Assembly (NCBI GenBank): GCA_964360635.1
Contig: CAYHXO010000012.1
Location: 1 to 56,136 of the forward strand
Source: CALRGE01 sp964360635
Lineage (GTDB): Bacteria; Patescibacteriota; Gracilibacteria; UBA1369; 2-02-FULL-48-14
DNA length: 56,136 nt
Direction: 5' to 3'
Of the stretch, positions 18,647-27,792 are shown in pieces. Under the pieces are notes generated by a model. It did not search any database, was not told the DNA's origin, and saw nothing but the letters and a program-made list of their open reading frames with translations. The translations under genes and the position numbers were made by a program. Positions within the stretch are counted from its first letter, which is position 1; each line of letters starts with the position of its first letter.

Positions 18647-19252
18647 ATGCGCCACTCTAAATTCAAATCGCGATGCGCCGAATCTCTTATTGAAACGATT
18701 ATTGCCGTTACAGTAATTATTATTGGTTCTTCCGCTGCGATTGGAATAACTCATTCATCTTTGAAAGGAAATGAATCGATTGCATACAAAATGGTGGCAA
18801 TGAATTTGGCTCAGGAAGGAATTGAAGCCGTGAAAAATATTCGTGATAGTAATTATTTGAGGTTTGCTTCTGATCCGGATGCGTGTTGGGCAACGATTAA
18901 TGCAACTTCTAGTCATGATTCAAGTGATTGCTCATCACTAACACCAATTAGTACAACGATTACTTATTATTTGCATCGAGATATAACTACGAATTTTTTC
19001 CAGTGGTCATTAAAACCTACAACAACTTCAAATACAGGTGTGGTGTATCAATATGCTGTTGATTCAAGTCACAATATTTATCTGCAGAAAGGAACCGGAT
19101 CTTCATATACAGCCACGATTTACACACGAAAATTAAGCTTTTCAAATTATACAGATCCTGATTCCTTCGACCTCACAGTTACCGTCACTTGGACAGAATC
19201 CGGAATAAGTAAAACGCTTTCTTTAACTCGAACAATTGCAAATGTTTACTAG
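18647..19252 (+). CDS. PilV-like minor pseudopilin
   Basis: 201 residues. The leader MRHSKFKSRCA is followed by ESLIETIIAVTVIIIG. The processing site is atypical (Ala-Glu-Ser-Leu-Ile-Glu), but the hydrophobic helix with Glu is kept. MNLAQEGIEAVKNIRDSN is a motif common in PilV-like proteins of Patescibacteria. It is the first gene of an operon and its last bases overlap the next gene. Confidence 0.8.
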   Translation: MRHSKFKSRCAESLIETIIAVTVIIIGSSAAIGITHSSLKGNESIAYKMVAMNLAQEGIEAVKNIRDSNYLRFASDPDACWATINATSSHDSSDCSSLTPISTTITYYLHRDITTNFFQWSLKPTTTSNTGVVYQYAVDSSHNIYLQKGTGSSYTATIYTRKLSFSNYTDPDSFDLTVTVTWTESGISKTLSLTRTIANVY

Positions 19253-20297
19253 AAAAAAAGCATTCACGTTAGTCGAGATGACAATCAGTGTCACACTGTT
19301 TGCAGTTGTGGCGAGCGTTTCTATGGTTGTTACCAGTAATATTTTAAAGTCGACTAAAAAAATTCAGGCTCAGATTTTTTTGTATACCGAAGCACAAGCT
19401 TTGATGGATCAACTTGATCAAGCTGTTAATAGAAACACGATTGATTATGAAGCTTATTTTGCGCGGAATGTTGGTCATCAAGGAAGTGTTGATACGGGTT
19501 GGGCAACGCCAAACTATGGCGATTATCAGCAAACTTTTATGGATCCGGGGACAGCTGGAATTCCAGATACAGCTGATGGAAATGATGGAGTTTATTCTAC
19601 TATTGATGGATATGGAGCAGCCTGTTCCTCCCCTACAACTGACGAGTATCCGACTGATTGTCCTGATCAAATTCCACTAACTGCCAGTCTTGATATTGAT
19701 ACAGGCGAGCATCCTTATCCTGATAAAAATGGTACAAGTGACGGATCAAGTGGAACATCTTCTAATGCCATGTGTGAGTATCCTGATACTTGTTCAGGAA
19801 TAGGTTTTTACGATTCCAACGAACTAATCTTAATAAACGGCAGTGGAGACCGACGAACTATTTTCGTTAAAGAACTCTATAGCACCGATAATTATGGCAT
19901 TTCAAAAGTTGAAATGGATGGAACTGATTCAGACAATGATGGTGCCGTTGATGATTGGGTTTGCGCGAGTGCATATGAAGATTGCACAGGACCCGGAAAT
20001 GTACCTAATGTTGATGACCTTACAGTTACTACCGGCGATTCAGATGATTTCGAATTCATCTCACCTTCACTCATAAACATCACTAATTTTTATGTTTACA
20101 TAGCGCCAATTGAAGATCCTTATCGTGCCTTTGCTGAAGATTCACTATCTGTACAAATCCAACCGCAGGTAACAATAGTTTTCACAGCAACTTTGAGCAG
20201 TGATTATGGAACTTTCTTGGGTACAACGCCAACAATCACACTTCAAAGAACCATTTCTACTGGAGTCTATTCTAAAATAAATTCATATGCTGAATAA
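19242..20297 (+). CDS. PilW/GspJ-like minor pseudopilin
   Basis: About 351 residues from the ATG at 19242, 11 bases inside the previous gene. RKKAFTLVEMTISVTLFAVV is a textbook prepilin signal, with the cut before Phe. A long C-terminal domain is rich in Asp/Gly/Thr and carries a DSDNDGAVDDW stretch, suggesting Ca2+ binding. It would be assembled near the pilus tip. It overlaps the next gene by 11 bases. Confidence 0.8.
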   Translation: MFTRKKAFTLVEMTISVTLFAVVASVSMVVTSNILKSTKKIQAQIFLYTEAQALMDQLDQAVNRNTIDYEAYFARNVGHQGSVDTGWATPNYGDYQQTFMDPGTAGIPDTADGNDGVYSTIDGYGAACSSPTTDEYPTDCPDQIPLTASLDIDTGEHPYPDKNGTSDGSSGTSSNAMCEYPDTCSGIGFYDSNELILINGSGDRRTIFVKELYSTDNYGISKVEMDGTDSDNDGAVDDWVCASAYEDCTGPGNVPNVDDLTVTTGDSDDFEFISPSLINITNFYVYIAPIEDPYRAFAEDSLSVQIQPQVTIVFTATLSSDYGTFLGTTPTITLQRTISTGVYSKINSYAE

Positions 20298-21405
20298 AAA
20301 CTTACAAAAACCTGCATATTCGCTGATTTATGCACTTGTGATTACGACAATTATTATGATTGTTGCTACCACAGCGGTTCAAACTACTCTTGGCAAACTT
20401 ACTTATTATAATGATGTTTTGTCTGGAGTTTATGCAAAGTATTCCGCAGAAAGCGCGATTGATAATGCTCTGTTGTTAATAAAAGATGAAGAGGCGGGAT
20501 ATGAAACTTCAGACTTAAGTAGTGCGACTTCTCAATATACGGTTGTTTCAAGGGCACAAGAGAATACTGAAGATCCCGGCGCTTTTTACACGCCGATTCC
20601 AATGACAGGAACTGCCGCCCCAAGTGATGAATGTAACTATCTAGCCGCAGACGACGAAGATCCGGATCATGCCTGCAACTGGAATAAGATTTTGTATGGG
20701 GATAGTGTTACGATTCCTTTGTATAGTTATGATGTCTCTGCTGGCGCACTAAAAAACCCAAGCGAACTTGTTTTGACTTCATGGAACTTGAAGGTGCGAA
20801 CGCCTTGTAGTGATGGGACTTATGATGTGAGCTGTGCGAGGTATGATTTGGATGGTGTTTCAACTTCTTATTCGACCGATGATTCAATTATTTTGTGGCA
20901 GTTGGTGGGTGAAGACATCGATGGTGCAACGGTTGTGAGTGTGGTGCCGGATGATGCTGCTGCACAAGGTTTCACTGGACTATATACTAGAACTACCGCT
21001 GTAAATACAGAAATATATGAATCACTAATAAATGATGCTTCGCCATCATATTCTGTCTTATCTACAAGTTCGCCTACAAGTACTTATATTGGATCAAATC
21101 TCTATACAGATCTCCTTGGTGTTTGCAAAGATTCAAGTGCTATAACGCAAACTATTGAAAAACTTTATTTACAATTGACCATTGTAAATCCATTGATAGT
21201 TAAAGACACTACACCAGATCAATCTGTTCCATATCTTGAGTGGCAACTTGAAAGCAACATGAGCAGTGGTGCATTTGCAGATAATAAAGCTGTAATTGTA
21301 GGTGAGGGTTACTATACAGGTCAATCAGGTACCTTCTACTACCCGTCTGTAGTTACAAGAACTACTGTTGGGGAAAGAACAGCTACGTATACGATATCTA
21401 ACTGA
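20287..21405 (+). CDS. PilX/GspK-like minor pilus protein
   Basis: 372 residues. The N-terminal helix AYSLIYALVITTIIMIVAT follows a short leader with Lys. The processing motif is degenerate (no clear Glu+5). A KYSAESAIDNALLLIKDEE stretch just after the helix is typical of PilX-like proteins. The large extracellular domain is rich in Asp/Ser/Thr. It is third in the pseudopilin operon, 52 bases before the large surface-protein gene. Confidence 0.75.
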   Translation: MLNKNLQKPAYSLIYALVITTIIMIVATTAVQTTLGKLTYYNDVLSGVYAKYSAESAIDNALLLIKDEEAGYETSDLSSATSQYTVVSRAQENTEDPGAFYTPIPMTGTAAPSDECNYLAADDEDPDHACNWNKILYGDSVTIPLYSYDVSAGALKNPSELVLTSWNLKVRTPCSDGTYDVSCARYDLDGVSTSYSTDDSIILWQLVGEDIDGATVVSVVPDDAAAQGFTGLYTRTTAVNTEIYESLINDASPSYSVLSTSSPTSTYIGSNLYTDLLGVCKDSSAITQTIEKLYLQLTIVNPLIVKDTTPDQSVPYLEWQLESNMSSGAFADNKAVIVGEGYYTGQSGTFYYPSVVTRTTVGERTATYTISN

Positions 21406-21457
21406 TCTTGACTTTTCTCTCATCTTTGTGATAATTTGCATGCTTTATTAAAACCCT

Positions 21458-23584
21458 ATGCGTAACCGCTCCTCTCAAGGATTAGATAACAGCTCAGAAA
21501 CTTCTAAAGGTATTCTTAAAAAAAGTGCTAAATTAGCCCCTGCTGTTTTGGCAGCATTGTTATCTACTCAGTCTAGAGCTGAAACATACGTGTGCGACAT
21601 AGATATTGATACAGAAATCGATGGTATTGCTCCTTCAGGCTCAGCTATTAATGATGGATCTATTAACTATACAGCTACTCCTTGTGATGAAGGCGTTTGT
21701 TTTAGAACTATAGATGATGGTACTGGGACTAATACAATTGTTGAAATGAGCACGGATTTAGGTGCAACGTTTACAAATATTACTTCTGACTTAGAAACAT
21801 TGGATTCTTCGTTAATTGGTGGAATTTTAGAATCCTCAAGCTACAATCCAGATACTGATCAACTTCTGATGACCAACTTTAGCGATTATAGCTATTGGAT
21901 CGTGGATGATGCGTCTGATGTAGCAATGATGTCTGTGACCGAGTTAAGTGGCACTGGAAGCGGTAATGGTTCAATTGATCGCTCTACAGGAGAATTTATT
22001 GGAAGTTATTATGTTGACTCCACGATGAGAACAGATATTTACTCGTTCAGTTCTGGATCATCACCTACAGAAATATATTCACGTACTGGTTATGATTCAA
22101 GCCCAGTAGCCGATTTGAATAATGATAGGATATATATGATCGATTCCTCATATAATGGTTATGTGGTGAATAATATCTCAGGTACTCCATCAAGAACCTC
22201 ACTAGGAATCTCAAGTGCTTCAACAGATGGTTATATCGATGGATCATCTTCGTTAATTGGTTATGACAAAATTATATACACTGACCTATCCACTTATGAA
22301 ATTAAATACTGCTACGACTCCGACTCAGCATACACTGCTCCAACTGACACCGACGGAGACGGTGTTACAGATGCGGATGATCTTTGTGCGGGTACGACAG
22401 ATATGAGTACTGTGGATGGAGATGGATGTTCGGATTCACAGAGAGATGTGGATGGAGATGGTTCGACAGCAGACCTAGATTGTGATGATGCAGATGCGAC
22501 GGATTTTCCGGGAAATGCGAAGACATACAATGACGGTGCAGATAATAACTGTGATTCAACAGATGCGCCGGAAATTACATCAATGACGATGTCGGTTTCA
22601 GAGATGCAGGTTGGAGATAGTGTCGATTTGACTGCAGCAGGTAGAGATGATGAAACGGTAACGTCTTCCTTAACAACAACTTGGGAAGTTAGAAATTCAG
22701 CCGGGGCTTTGGTGGATTCGTCGACTGGAGCTGCAAGTACATTCACAACATCAACAGCCGATACATATACAATCACGGCGACAATTACTGATGGAAATGG
22801 AAATAGCGACACAAGTTCAGATACACTCGTGGTTTCTGAAGAGCCGGTTGTATATGAAGAGCTGCCAACAACAGATGGGGCCGTTACGGATGGTACTTAT
22901 TATGAAGGTGGTGATCCTGAAGCTGGTTCAATTACCGTTGAAGGAGTTTCTATTGTTGGAGGAGTGATAACTTTGACCGGATTTGGATCTTCATTCTCAG
23001 CAAGTAGCTATCCTGGATTTGATTATTCAGCTCCGGATGCAGGTGTTTCAGGTGAAACTTCTGATGATTGGGTTGGAGAAGGAATTCTTGGATTCATGGC
23101 TGCTGATGGAGATGAGTATCCATTTGCAGATACAGAAGATACAACAAAAATGTTCTGGGTAAGTCAAAGTGCAGGTATTTTGACAGCAAATGGAACATAT
23201 ACTGACTCTCTTGGTGATTTAGAACTTGATGAATCTCTTACAGGTTCTGATGATGAAAAATTTGCAGATTTAGTTGATGATCCTGATGAAGTTGATACAG
23301 GTGATAGTGGCGATGCCGATACTGACACCGATACGGATACGGATACAGATTCTGATTCTGACACTGACACTGACACGGATACAGACGGCGACACAGATGC
23401 GGATACTGACACTGATGCCGATACTGACACCGATTCGGATACGAATACAGATTCTGATTCTGACACAGGAAATACTGATTCACCTGACTGTGAAGGTTGC
23501 GCTACTGAAAATGGTACTGATGGAACTTGGGCACTTGGAGCTGCAGCACTCGCGGCACTAGCGAGACGAAGGAAACAGGTTTAA
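21458..23584 (+). CDS. Large surface protein: MopE-like motif, PKD-like domain, Asp-Thr stalk, Cys sorting tail
   Basis: 708 residues. A signal peptide with a long n-region is followed by cleavage near SRA-ET (residue 45). A beta-propeller-like part (about 45-290) precedes DTDGDGVTDADDLC and a MopE-type metal-binding motif (DLDCDDADATDFPG...DNNC, about 325-370). A PKD/Ig-like domain (about 372-462) follows, then an Asp-Thr/Asp-Ser stalk (about 619-670). The last 31 residues have CEGC, a short hydrophobic stretch and RRRK, which resembles MYXO-CTERM-type sorting signals. It is likely secreted, Ca2+-binding and anchored or processed at the C-terminus. It follows the pseudopilin operon closely and may be its partner adhesin. 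Confidence 0.8.
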   Translation: MRNRSSQGLDNSSETSKGILKKSAKLAPAVLAALLSTQSRAETYVCDIDIDTEIDGIAPSGSAINDGSINYTATPCDEGVCFRTIDDGTGTNTIVEMSTDLGATFTNITSDLETLDSSLIGGILESSSYNPDTDQLLMTNFSDYSYWIVDDASDVAMMSVTELSGTGSGNGSIDRSTGEFIGSYYVDSTMRTDIYSFSSGSSPTEIYSRTGYDSSPVADLNNDRIYMIDSSYNGYVVNNISGTPSRTSLGISSASTDGYIDGSSSLIGYDKIIYTDLSTYEIKYCYDSDSAYTAPTDTDGDGVTDADDLCAGTTDMSTVDGDGCSDSQRDVDGDGSTADLDCDDADATDFPGNAKTYNDGADNNCDSTDAPEITSMTMSVSEMQVGDSVDLTAAGRDDETVTSSLTTTWEVRNSAGALVDSSTGAASTFTTSTADTYTITATITDGNGNSDTSSDTLVVSEEPVVYEELPTTDGAVTDGTYYEGGDPEAGSITVEGVSIVGGVITLTGFGSSFSASSYPGFDYSAPDAGVSGETSDDWVGEGILGFMAADGDEYPFADTEDTTKMFWVSQSAGILTANGTYTDSLGDLELDESLTGSDDEKFADLVDDPDEVDTGDSGDADTDTDTDTDTDSDSDTDTDTDTDGDTDADTDTDADTDTDSDTNTDSDSDTGNTDSPDCEGCATENGTDGTWALGAAALAALARRRKQV
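23312..23466 (+). repeat. Asp-Thr/Asp-Ser coding microsatellite
   Basis: About 155 bases of imperfect hexanucleotide repeats (GAYACN/GAYTCN) encode the stalk of the surface protein. Tract length can change by slippage in 6-base units without shifting the frame. Confidence 0.85.
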
Positions 23585-23589
23585 AAAAT

Positions 23590-23608
23590 CTTGAATTTGT
23601 GATATAAT
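23590..23608 (+). promoter_or_regulatory. Extended -10 promoter of the cyclase gene
   Basis: TGATATAAT gives a perfect TATAAT (23603-23608) with a TG extension. The -35 is weak. The leader to the GTG start would be about 20 bases. Confidence 0.5.
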
Positions 23609-23635
23609 TACAAGATATATTTAAGCTTTTTCAAG

Positions 23636-25711
23636 GTGAGTCCAAAAATTAAAAAAATTGTGGCTGGATTGGGAATTTTTATGGCTGTTTTAATATGCGC
23701 TGTAATTTTACATTCAGGCGAAGTTTTAAAATCATTAAATTTGAAACTTTCAGATGGTCTCTATAGTGGTAGAACGATTTCTGATGAGATTGTAATTGTT
23801 AAAATTGATAATAAAAGTTTTGAAGAAGTTGAAAATGGTGGAATTGGAGCTATGAAAAATTGGAACTCATCGACTTATGCAAAAGTTCTTGAAGAAATTG
23901 AAAAAATGCAGCCAAAAGTTGTTATGTACGACGTGCTATTTGCCTCCAAATCTGATGGAATTAATAGTAAGGAAATTCTTAATATAGCAAAAGAGCATGC
24001 TGATGTTGAGGAATTCAGCGTGGAAATATTAAATTATTTAAAGGAACCTCATCCAAATGATCAGAAGTTTATTGATGTACTTTCAAAATTTAAAAATGTT
24101 TATTTAATAAAGAGCACAAGAGGGACTGCTGAATTTGATAATGAATCATTTAAGTACTCAGGAGAAATTATTCCTAATAAAATATTCGCTGAACAAGCTA
24201 AATTGGGTTTTGCAAATATTGTTACAGGTGATTTGAGTGAGAATGATAGTGCAATTTATAGCATTCCATACCTACTGTCTGTTGATGGAAAAATTGAGAA
24301 ACATATCGACTTTAAAATTGCTGAGGAGTTTTCAGGGCAAGCAGTCGATCCAATTGTTGAAAATGATCAAATGTATATTAATTATGCAGGTGAAACTTCC
24401 TCATATGCAGATATATCATTTTCAGATGTATATTACGGTAAAATTACTGCGGACTTTTTCAAAGATAAAATTGTTTTGATTGGAGCAACTGCCACAATCA
24501 TTCATGACAATCACTACACACCCATAGATCAGAAAACGCCGATGCCGGGAATTGAAATTCATGCGAATGCGATTCAGACGATTTTGGATGGAACGTATTT
24601 GAGGCATCAGTCGTTAGTGGAATTTGTGGCTTTTACAGGTTTGTTGCTGGCGATCGCTGTAGGAGCTTTTATGTACGTGCCGGTAATTTACGGCGCAGTT
24701 GTTTTGGTTCTTGAGCTTGTGGCCTTCCCTTTCATTGCGAAGTTCTTCTTCAGTCATGGAATTATTTTAGATTTAATTTGGCCGCTATTTGCAATTTTTG
24801 CGGCATACTTGGCTGTGATTGCATATAGAAATTTCACAGAATTTGCTGAGAAGCGAAAACTGCGAAATGCCTTTGCTCATTACGTTTCAAAAGATTTAAT
24901 TGAGAATGTAATTTCGAATCCTGACGCATTGAAATTGGGTGGCGATCGAAGAGAAATTTCCGTGCTATTTTTGGACATAGAAAACTTCACGACATTGAGT
25001 GAAAGTGGTGAGCCAGAAAAAGTTGTTGAGATAATAAATAATTACTTTGACGCACTTTCTAACCTAATAATGGAAGAAGGTGGAACCGTGGATAAATTTG
25101 AGGGTGATGCTATTATGGCTCTTTTTGGAGCTCCAATTTCTTACCCAGATCATGCCGTAAAAGCATGTGCGGCAGCGTTGAAAATTCGTGAAAAAATGGC
25201 TGAGTTGAACACGCAATACGGCTGTAATTTGAATGTGAGAGTTGGCGTTGGAACCGGTGATGCGATTGTTGGGAATATGGGAAGTCGCGAGCGATTTGAT
25301 TACACCGCGATGGGAGATACTGTTAACACCGCATCGCGTTTGGAGGGAATTAATAAGTTTTATAAGACTCGAATTTTAGTGATGCATAAAACTTGGGCGG
25401 CGGCTGGCGGGGCGTTTTTCTTCCGCGAGGTAGATACGATTTGTCCGAAGGGAAAGAGTGATCCATTGCAAATACACGAGCTTATGGGCGTGGAAGTTAG
25501 CGAAGCTGGAAAGAAAGTTGTTGCAGTGTGGGATGAGGCTTTGGCGGCTTATCGTGCTGGAAATTGGGCGGTGGCTGAGGCGAAGTTGAATGAAGTTTTG
25601 GCGGTTTTGCCGGAAGACGGACCATCAAAGACTTTGCTCGAAAGGATTGCAGAATTTAAATTGGTGGCTCCGGAGAAATGGGATGGCATTTGGAGGTTTA
25701 AGGAGAAGTAG
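23636..25711 (+). CDS. CHASE2-domain class III adenylate/guanylate cyclase
   Basis: 691 residues from a GTG start. A membrane helix (about residues 8-26) leads into an extracytoplasmic CHASE2 sensor (about 30-315). Two or three membrane helices (about 325-398) precede a class III cyclase domain (about 430-615). Metal-binding Asp residues are in FLDIENFT and EGDAIMALFG, and the catalytic-loop sequence FDYTAMGDTVNTASRLEG is intact. It should make a cyclic nucleotide, most likely cAMP, in response to an outside signal. The solo cNMP-binding protein at 7664 is a possible receiver. The tail (about 640-690) resembles a short TPR. Confidence 0.9.
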   Translation: MSPKIKKIVAGLGIFMAVLICAVILHSGEVLKSLNLKLSDGLYSGRTISDEIVIVKIDNKSFEEVENGGIGAMKNWNSSTYAKVLEEIEKMQPKVVMYDVLFASKSDGINSKEILNIAKEHADVEEFSVEILNYLKEPHPNDQKFIDVLSKFKNVYLIKSTRGTAEFDNESFKYSGEIIPNKIFAEQAKLGFANIVTGDLSENDSAIYSIPYLLSVDGKIEKHIDFKIAEEFSGQAVDPIVENDQMYINYAGETSSYADISFSDVYYGKITADFFKDKIVLIGATATIIHDNHYTPIDQKTPMPGIEIHANAIQTILDGTYLRHQSLVEFVAFTGLLLAIAVGAFMYVPVIYGAVVLVLELVAFPFIAKFFFSHGIILDLIWPLFAIFAAYLAVIAYRNFTEFAEKRKLRNAFAHYVSKDLIENVISNPDALKLGGDRREISVLFLDIENFTTLSESGEPEKVVEIINNYFDALSNLIMEEGGTVDKFEGDAIMALFGAPISYPDHAVKACAAALKIREKMAELNTQYGCNLNVRVGVGTGDAIVGNMGSRERFDYTAMGDTVNTASRLEGINKFYKTRILVMHKTWAAAGGAFFFREVDTICPKGKSDPLQIHELMGVEVSEAGKKVVAVWDEALAAYRAGNWAVAEAKLNEVLAVLPEDGPSKTLLERIAEFKLVAPEKWDGIWRFKEK

Positions 25712-25789
25712 TCTTCAGGTTAAATATTCAGGTATTTTTCAGGACTAATTCAGTTTTTTTGTGTAGAGTGAAATTATATCCAAAAAATT

Positions 25790-26116
25790 ATGGTGAAAAT
25801 TTATCGAACAAAAATTGCGAAGATTGCTGGTAAAGACTTTAAATCAGTGAACTCACGCGTGTCGGAATACTATAAGAAAATTAAGAGGAAAAGTAAAAGA
25901 AGGCCATATTTAAGATCTGCTTATTTTAAAAAAGACAAAGTCTTTCTAGAAGTTTTTTGGCAACATCTTTTTCTAAAAGAAAATTGGAATAGGAGATCAG
26001 AGATTTTACATAGATTTTCAGGTTATACTTTGGAGGAAGATCTTTTCCATGTACAGATTAAAGAAGATAAAAAGACATCACAAAAATGGCTAGTATCAAT
26101 CTTTCCAGATAAATGA
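25790..26116 (+). CDS. Small basic protein, unknown
   Basis: 108 residues, strongly basic in the first 45 (a run like KKIKRKSKRRP). A mixed alpha/beta second half contains FLEVFWQHLFLKENWNRR. No membrane segment or known motif is seen. It may bind nucleic acid. It is monocistronic, between the cyclase and the convergent APH-nucleotidyltransferase gene. Confidence 0.6.
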   Translation: MVKIYRTKIAKIAGKDFKSVNSRVSEYYKKIKRKSKRRPYLRSAYFKKDKVFLEVFWQHLFLKENWNRRSEILHRFSGYTLEEDLFHVQIKEDKKTSQKWLVSIFPDK

Positions 26117-26195
26117 AAAAGACCCGCAGCTATGTGTGGTATATAAACCACGGCCTTGAGTCCCTTCAAACCGATTTTACCAAATGATATAAAAA

Positions 26196-27650
26196 TTACA
26201 ACGTTTTCTCGACTTCTTTACTTATCCACGTTCCAAAATCCTCCAGAAATTTTACAGCAATTTTCATGTTCAAAGGTGGCTTTTGAGCCCATTTTAATGC
26301 TTGCTTCATTTCGGTGGATTTTTCAGGATAGTATTTTGAAAAAACTTCATATGATTTTTTTAAATCCGTTGTCCAGGATTTTTCTTCTTCAATCACCAAA
26401 GAAAAACCCGTGCGGACTATTTTTCTCATAATGCTGTGGATTTTATCCTTTTCAGGTTTTTGTAAACAAGATTTTATTAGTTTTCCCAGATCACCATTAA
26501 ATGCTTTTGCAACTTTTTTTGTTGGTTTGAATTTAGCTAGTTTTTTTCCAAGATCTTCCCCATAAAGACAAACACAAAGATGTTTTAAAAGGCAGCCCCA
26601 ACCAAAAGGATCTTTTTTAATTTCACTAAGATTCGTAACGGAAATTCCCACATCACGAAAAGTTTTTGGATAGTTAAACCTGAGAGAATCTTGAGTGGTG
26701 GAATGTTTTTTTAGAACTAGAATTAAATCTAAATCAGACTTTTTAATCTGTGCTTTTCCAGTTGCAACACTTCCACCAAGATACAAACTATGAATTTTAT
26801 CACCAAATTTATTTATAATTTCTGCTGTAATTTCTTGTAGAGGTTTTTTAAATTCTAATTGGATTTTATTTAGATTTGCGTCAGTTTGAATAAATCCATT
26901 TTCATCGACGCCGTATTTTTCTGACTCCAGCATTTTCCAGATTTTTCTTGCTTCTGAGTAGGATTTAGATCGTTCGAGAATTCCGGTTTTTTCGCCTTTA
27001 TAATGTGCATGTACGGCTTCAACAAATTCACGGCCGAAATCCCATAAAAAAATGAAGTCAAAGGCTGGATCATGAATAGCTCTATCTGTAAAATCAATCA
27101 CTCCCGCAAGTTTCCCATTTTTTATTATTATATTGTCTGGAGAAAAATCACCATGAATGAGTACTTTATTGTGCGGTGTTTTGAATATAATTTTGAGTTC
27201 TGAGAAAAATGAATCGAAGTTGTGACCAGGAAGGATTTTCTTTGCATCTTTTTGTAGTTTTTTAAATTCCTTGAGTTCAAATCTTTCTGGTGCACTTATT
27301 TTTACAGAGTGAAGTTCAGTCAAAAATTCAGCTATTTGTTTTGCAATCATTAGCGTTGGCAGTTTTAGTTTTTCTCCTTTTATTATTGGATATCCAGCAC
27401 AGTTTTTTGCGATGAAAGTGTAAGAGGGAATTTTGCTGCTTATCTTCCCCGCGAGTTGCTTGAGTAGTTTAATTTCATCTTTCAGGATTTTTTTTGAGTA
27501 GTCATTTTTTGGAATACGAAAAACAATTTTATTATCTAGAATTATCACGTAATTATCAAAACCAACGGAAATATATTTTGAGGACTTCCATGAGAGATCT
27601 GGAAAATTAGTTTTAATTTCCTGTAGAAGACCTGTAGAAATTTCATTCAT
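26196..27650 (-). CDS. Aminoglycoside-phosphotransferase-like kinase fused to a nucleotidyltransferase
   Basis: 484 residues. The N-terminal ~270 are an APH/choline-kinase fold: HGDFSPDNIII (catalytic loop, about residues 162-172) and VIDFTDRAIHDPAFD (metal-binding Asp, about 180-194). The C-terminal part begins with a KNT/MNT-type nucleotidyltransferase motif: GGSVATGKAQIKKSDLDLIL (about 293-312). A HEPN-like helical tail follows (about 375-480). Each half could modify a small molecule, a protein or a tRNA. The fusion joins two activities often found in resistance or toxin-antitoxin systems. The substrate is unknown. No neighbours share the strand closely. Confidence 0.8.
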   Translation of the reverse strand: MNEISTGLLQEIKTNFPDLSWKSSKYISVGFDNYVIILDNKIVFRIPKNDYSKKILKDEIKLLKQLAGKISSKIPSYTFIAKNCAGYPIIKGEKLKLPTLMIAKQIAEFLTELHSVKISAPERFELKEFKKLQKDAKKILPGHNFDSFFSELKIIFKTPHNKVLIHGDFSPDNIIIKNGKLAGVIDFTDRAIHDPAFDFIFLWDFGREFVEAVHAHYKGEKTGILERSKSYSEARKIWKMLESEKYGVDENGFIQTDANLNKIQLEFKKPLQEITAEIINKFGDKIHSLYLGGSVATGKAQIKKSDLDLILVLKKHSTTQDSLRFNYPKTFRDVGISVTNLSEIKKDPFGWGCLLKHLCVCLYGEDLGKKLAKFKPTKKVAKAFNGDLGKLIKSCLQKPEKDKIHSIMRKIVRTGFSLVIEEEKSWTTDLKKSYEVFSKYYPEKSTEMKQALKWAQKPPLNMKIAVKFLEDFGTWISKEVEKTL

Positions 27651-27792
27651 GTTGATAGGATATCACCCTCGAGGATACTATGATAGCTGGGGGCAGATAA
27701 TAACATTTTTGTTCATTATCCTACCACAGGATGCATAGTGCCCGCGGGACATACCCAATACTCGACCATGTGATAATTTCTGCCGCTCAACG

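Noticed and set aside
23164..23466. Serine/valine-rich minus-strand ORFs
   Set aside because: They are antisense shadows of the Asp-Thr repeat coding tract.
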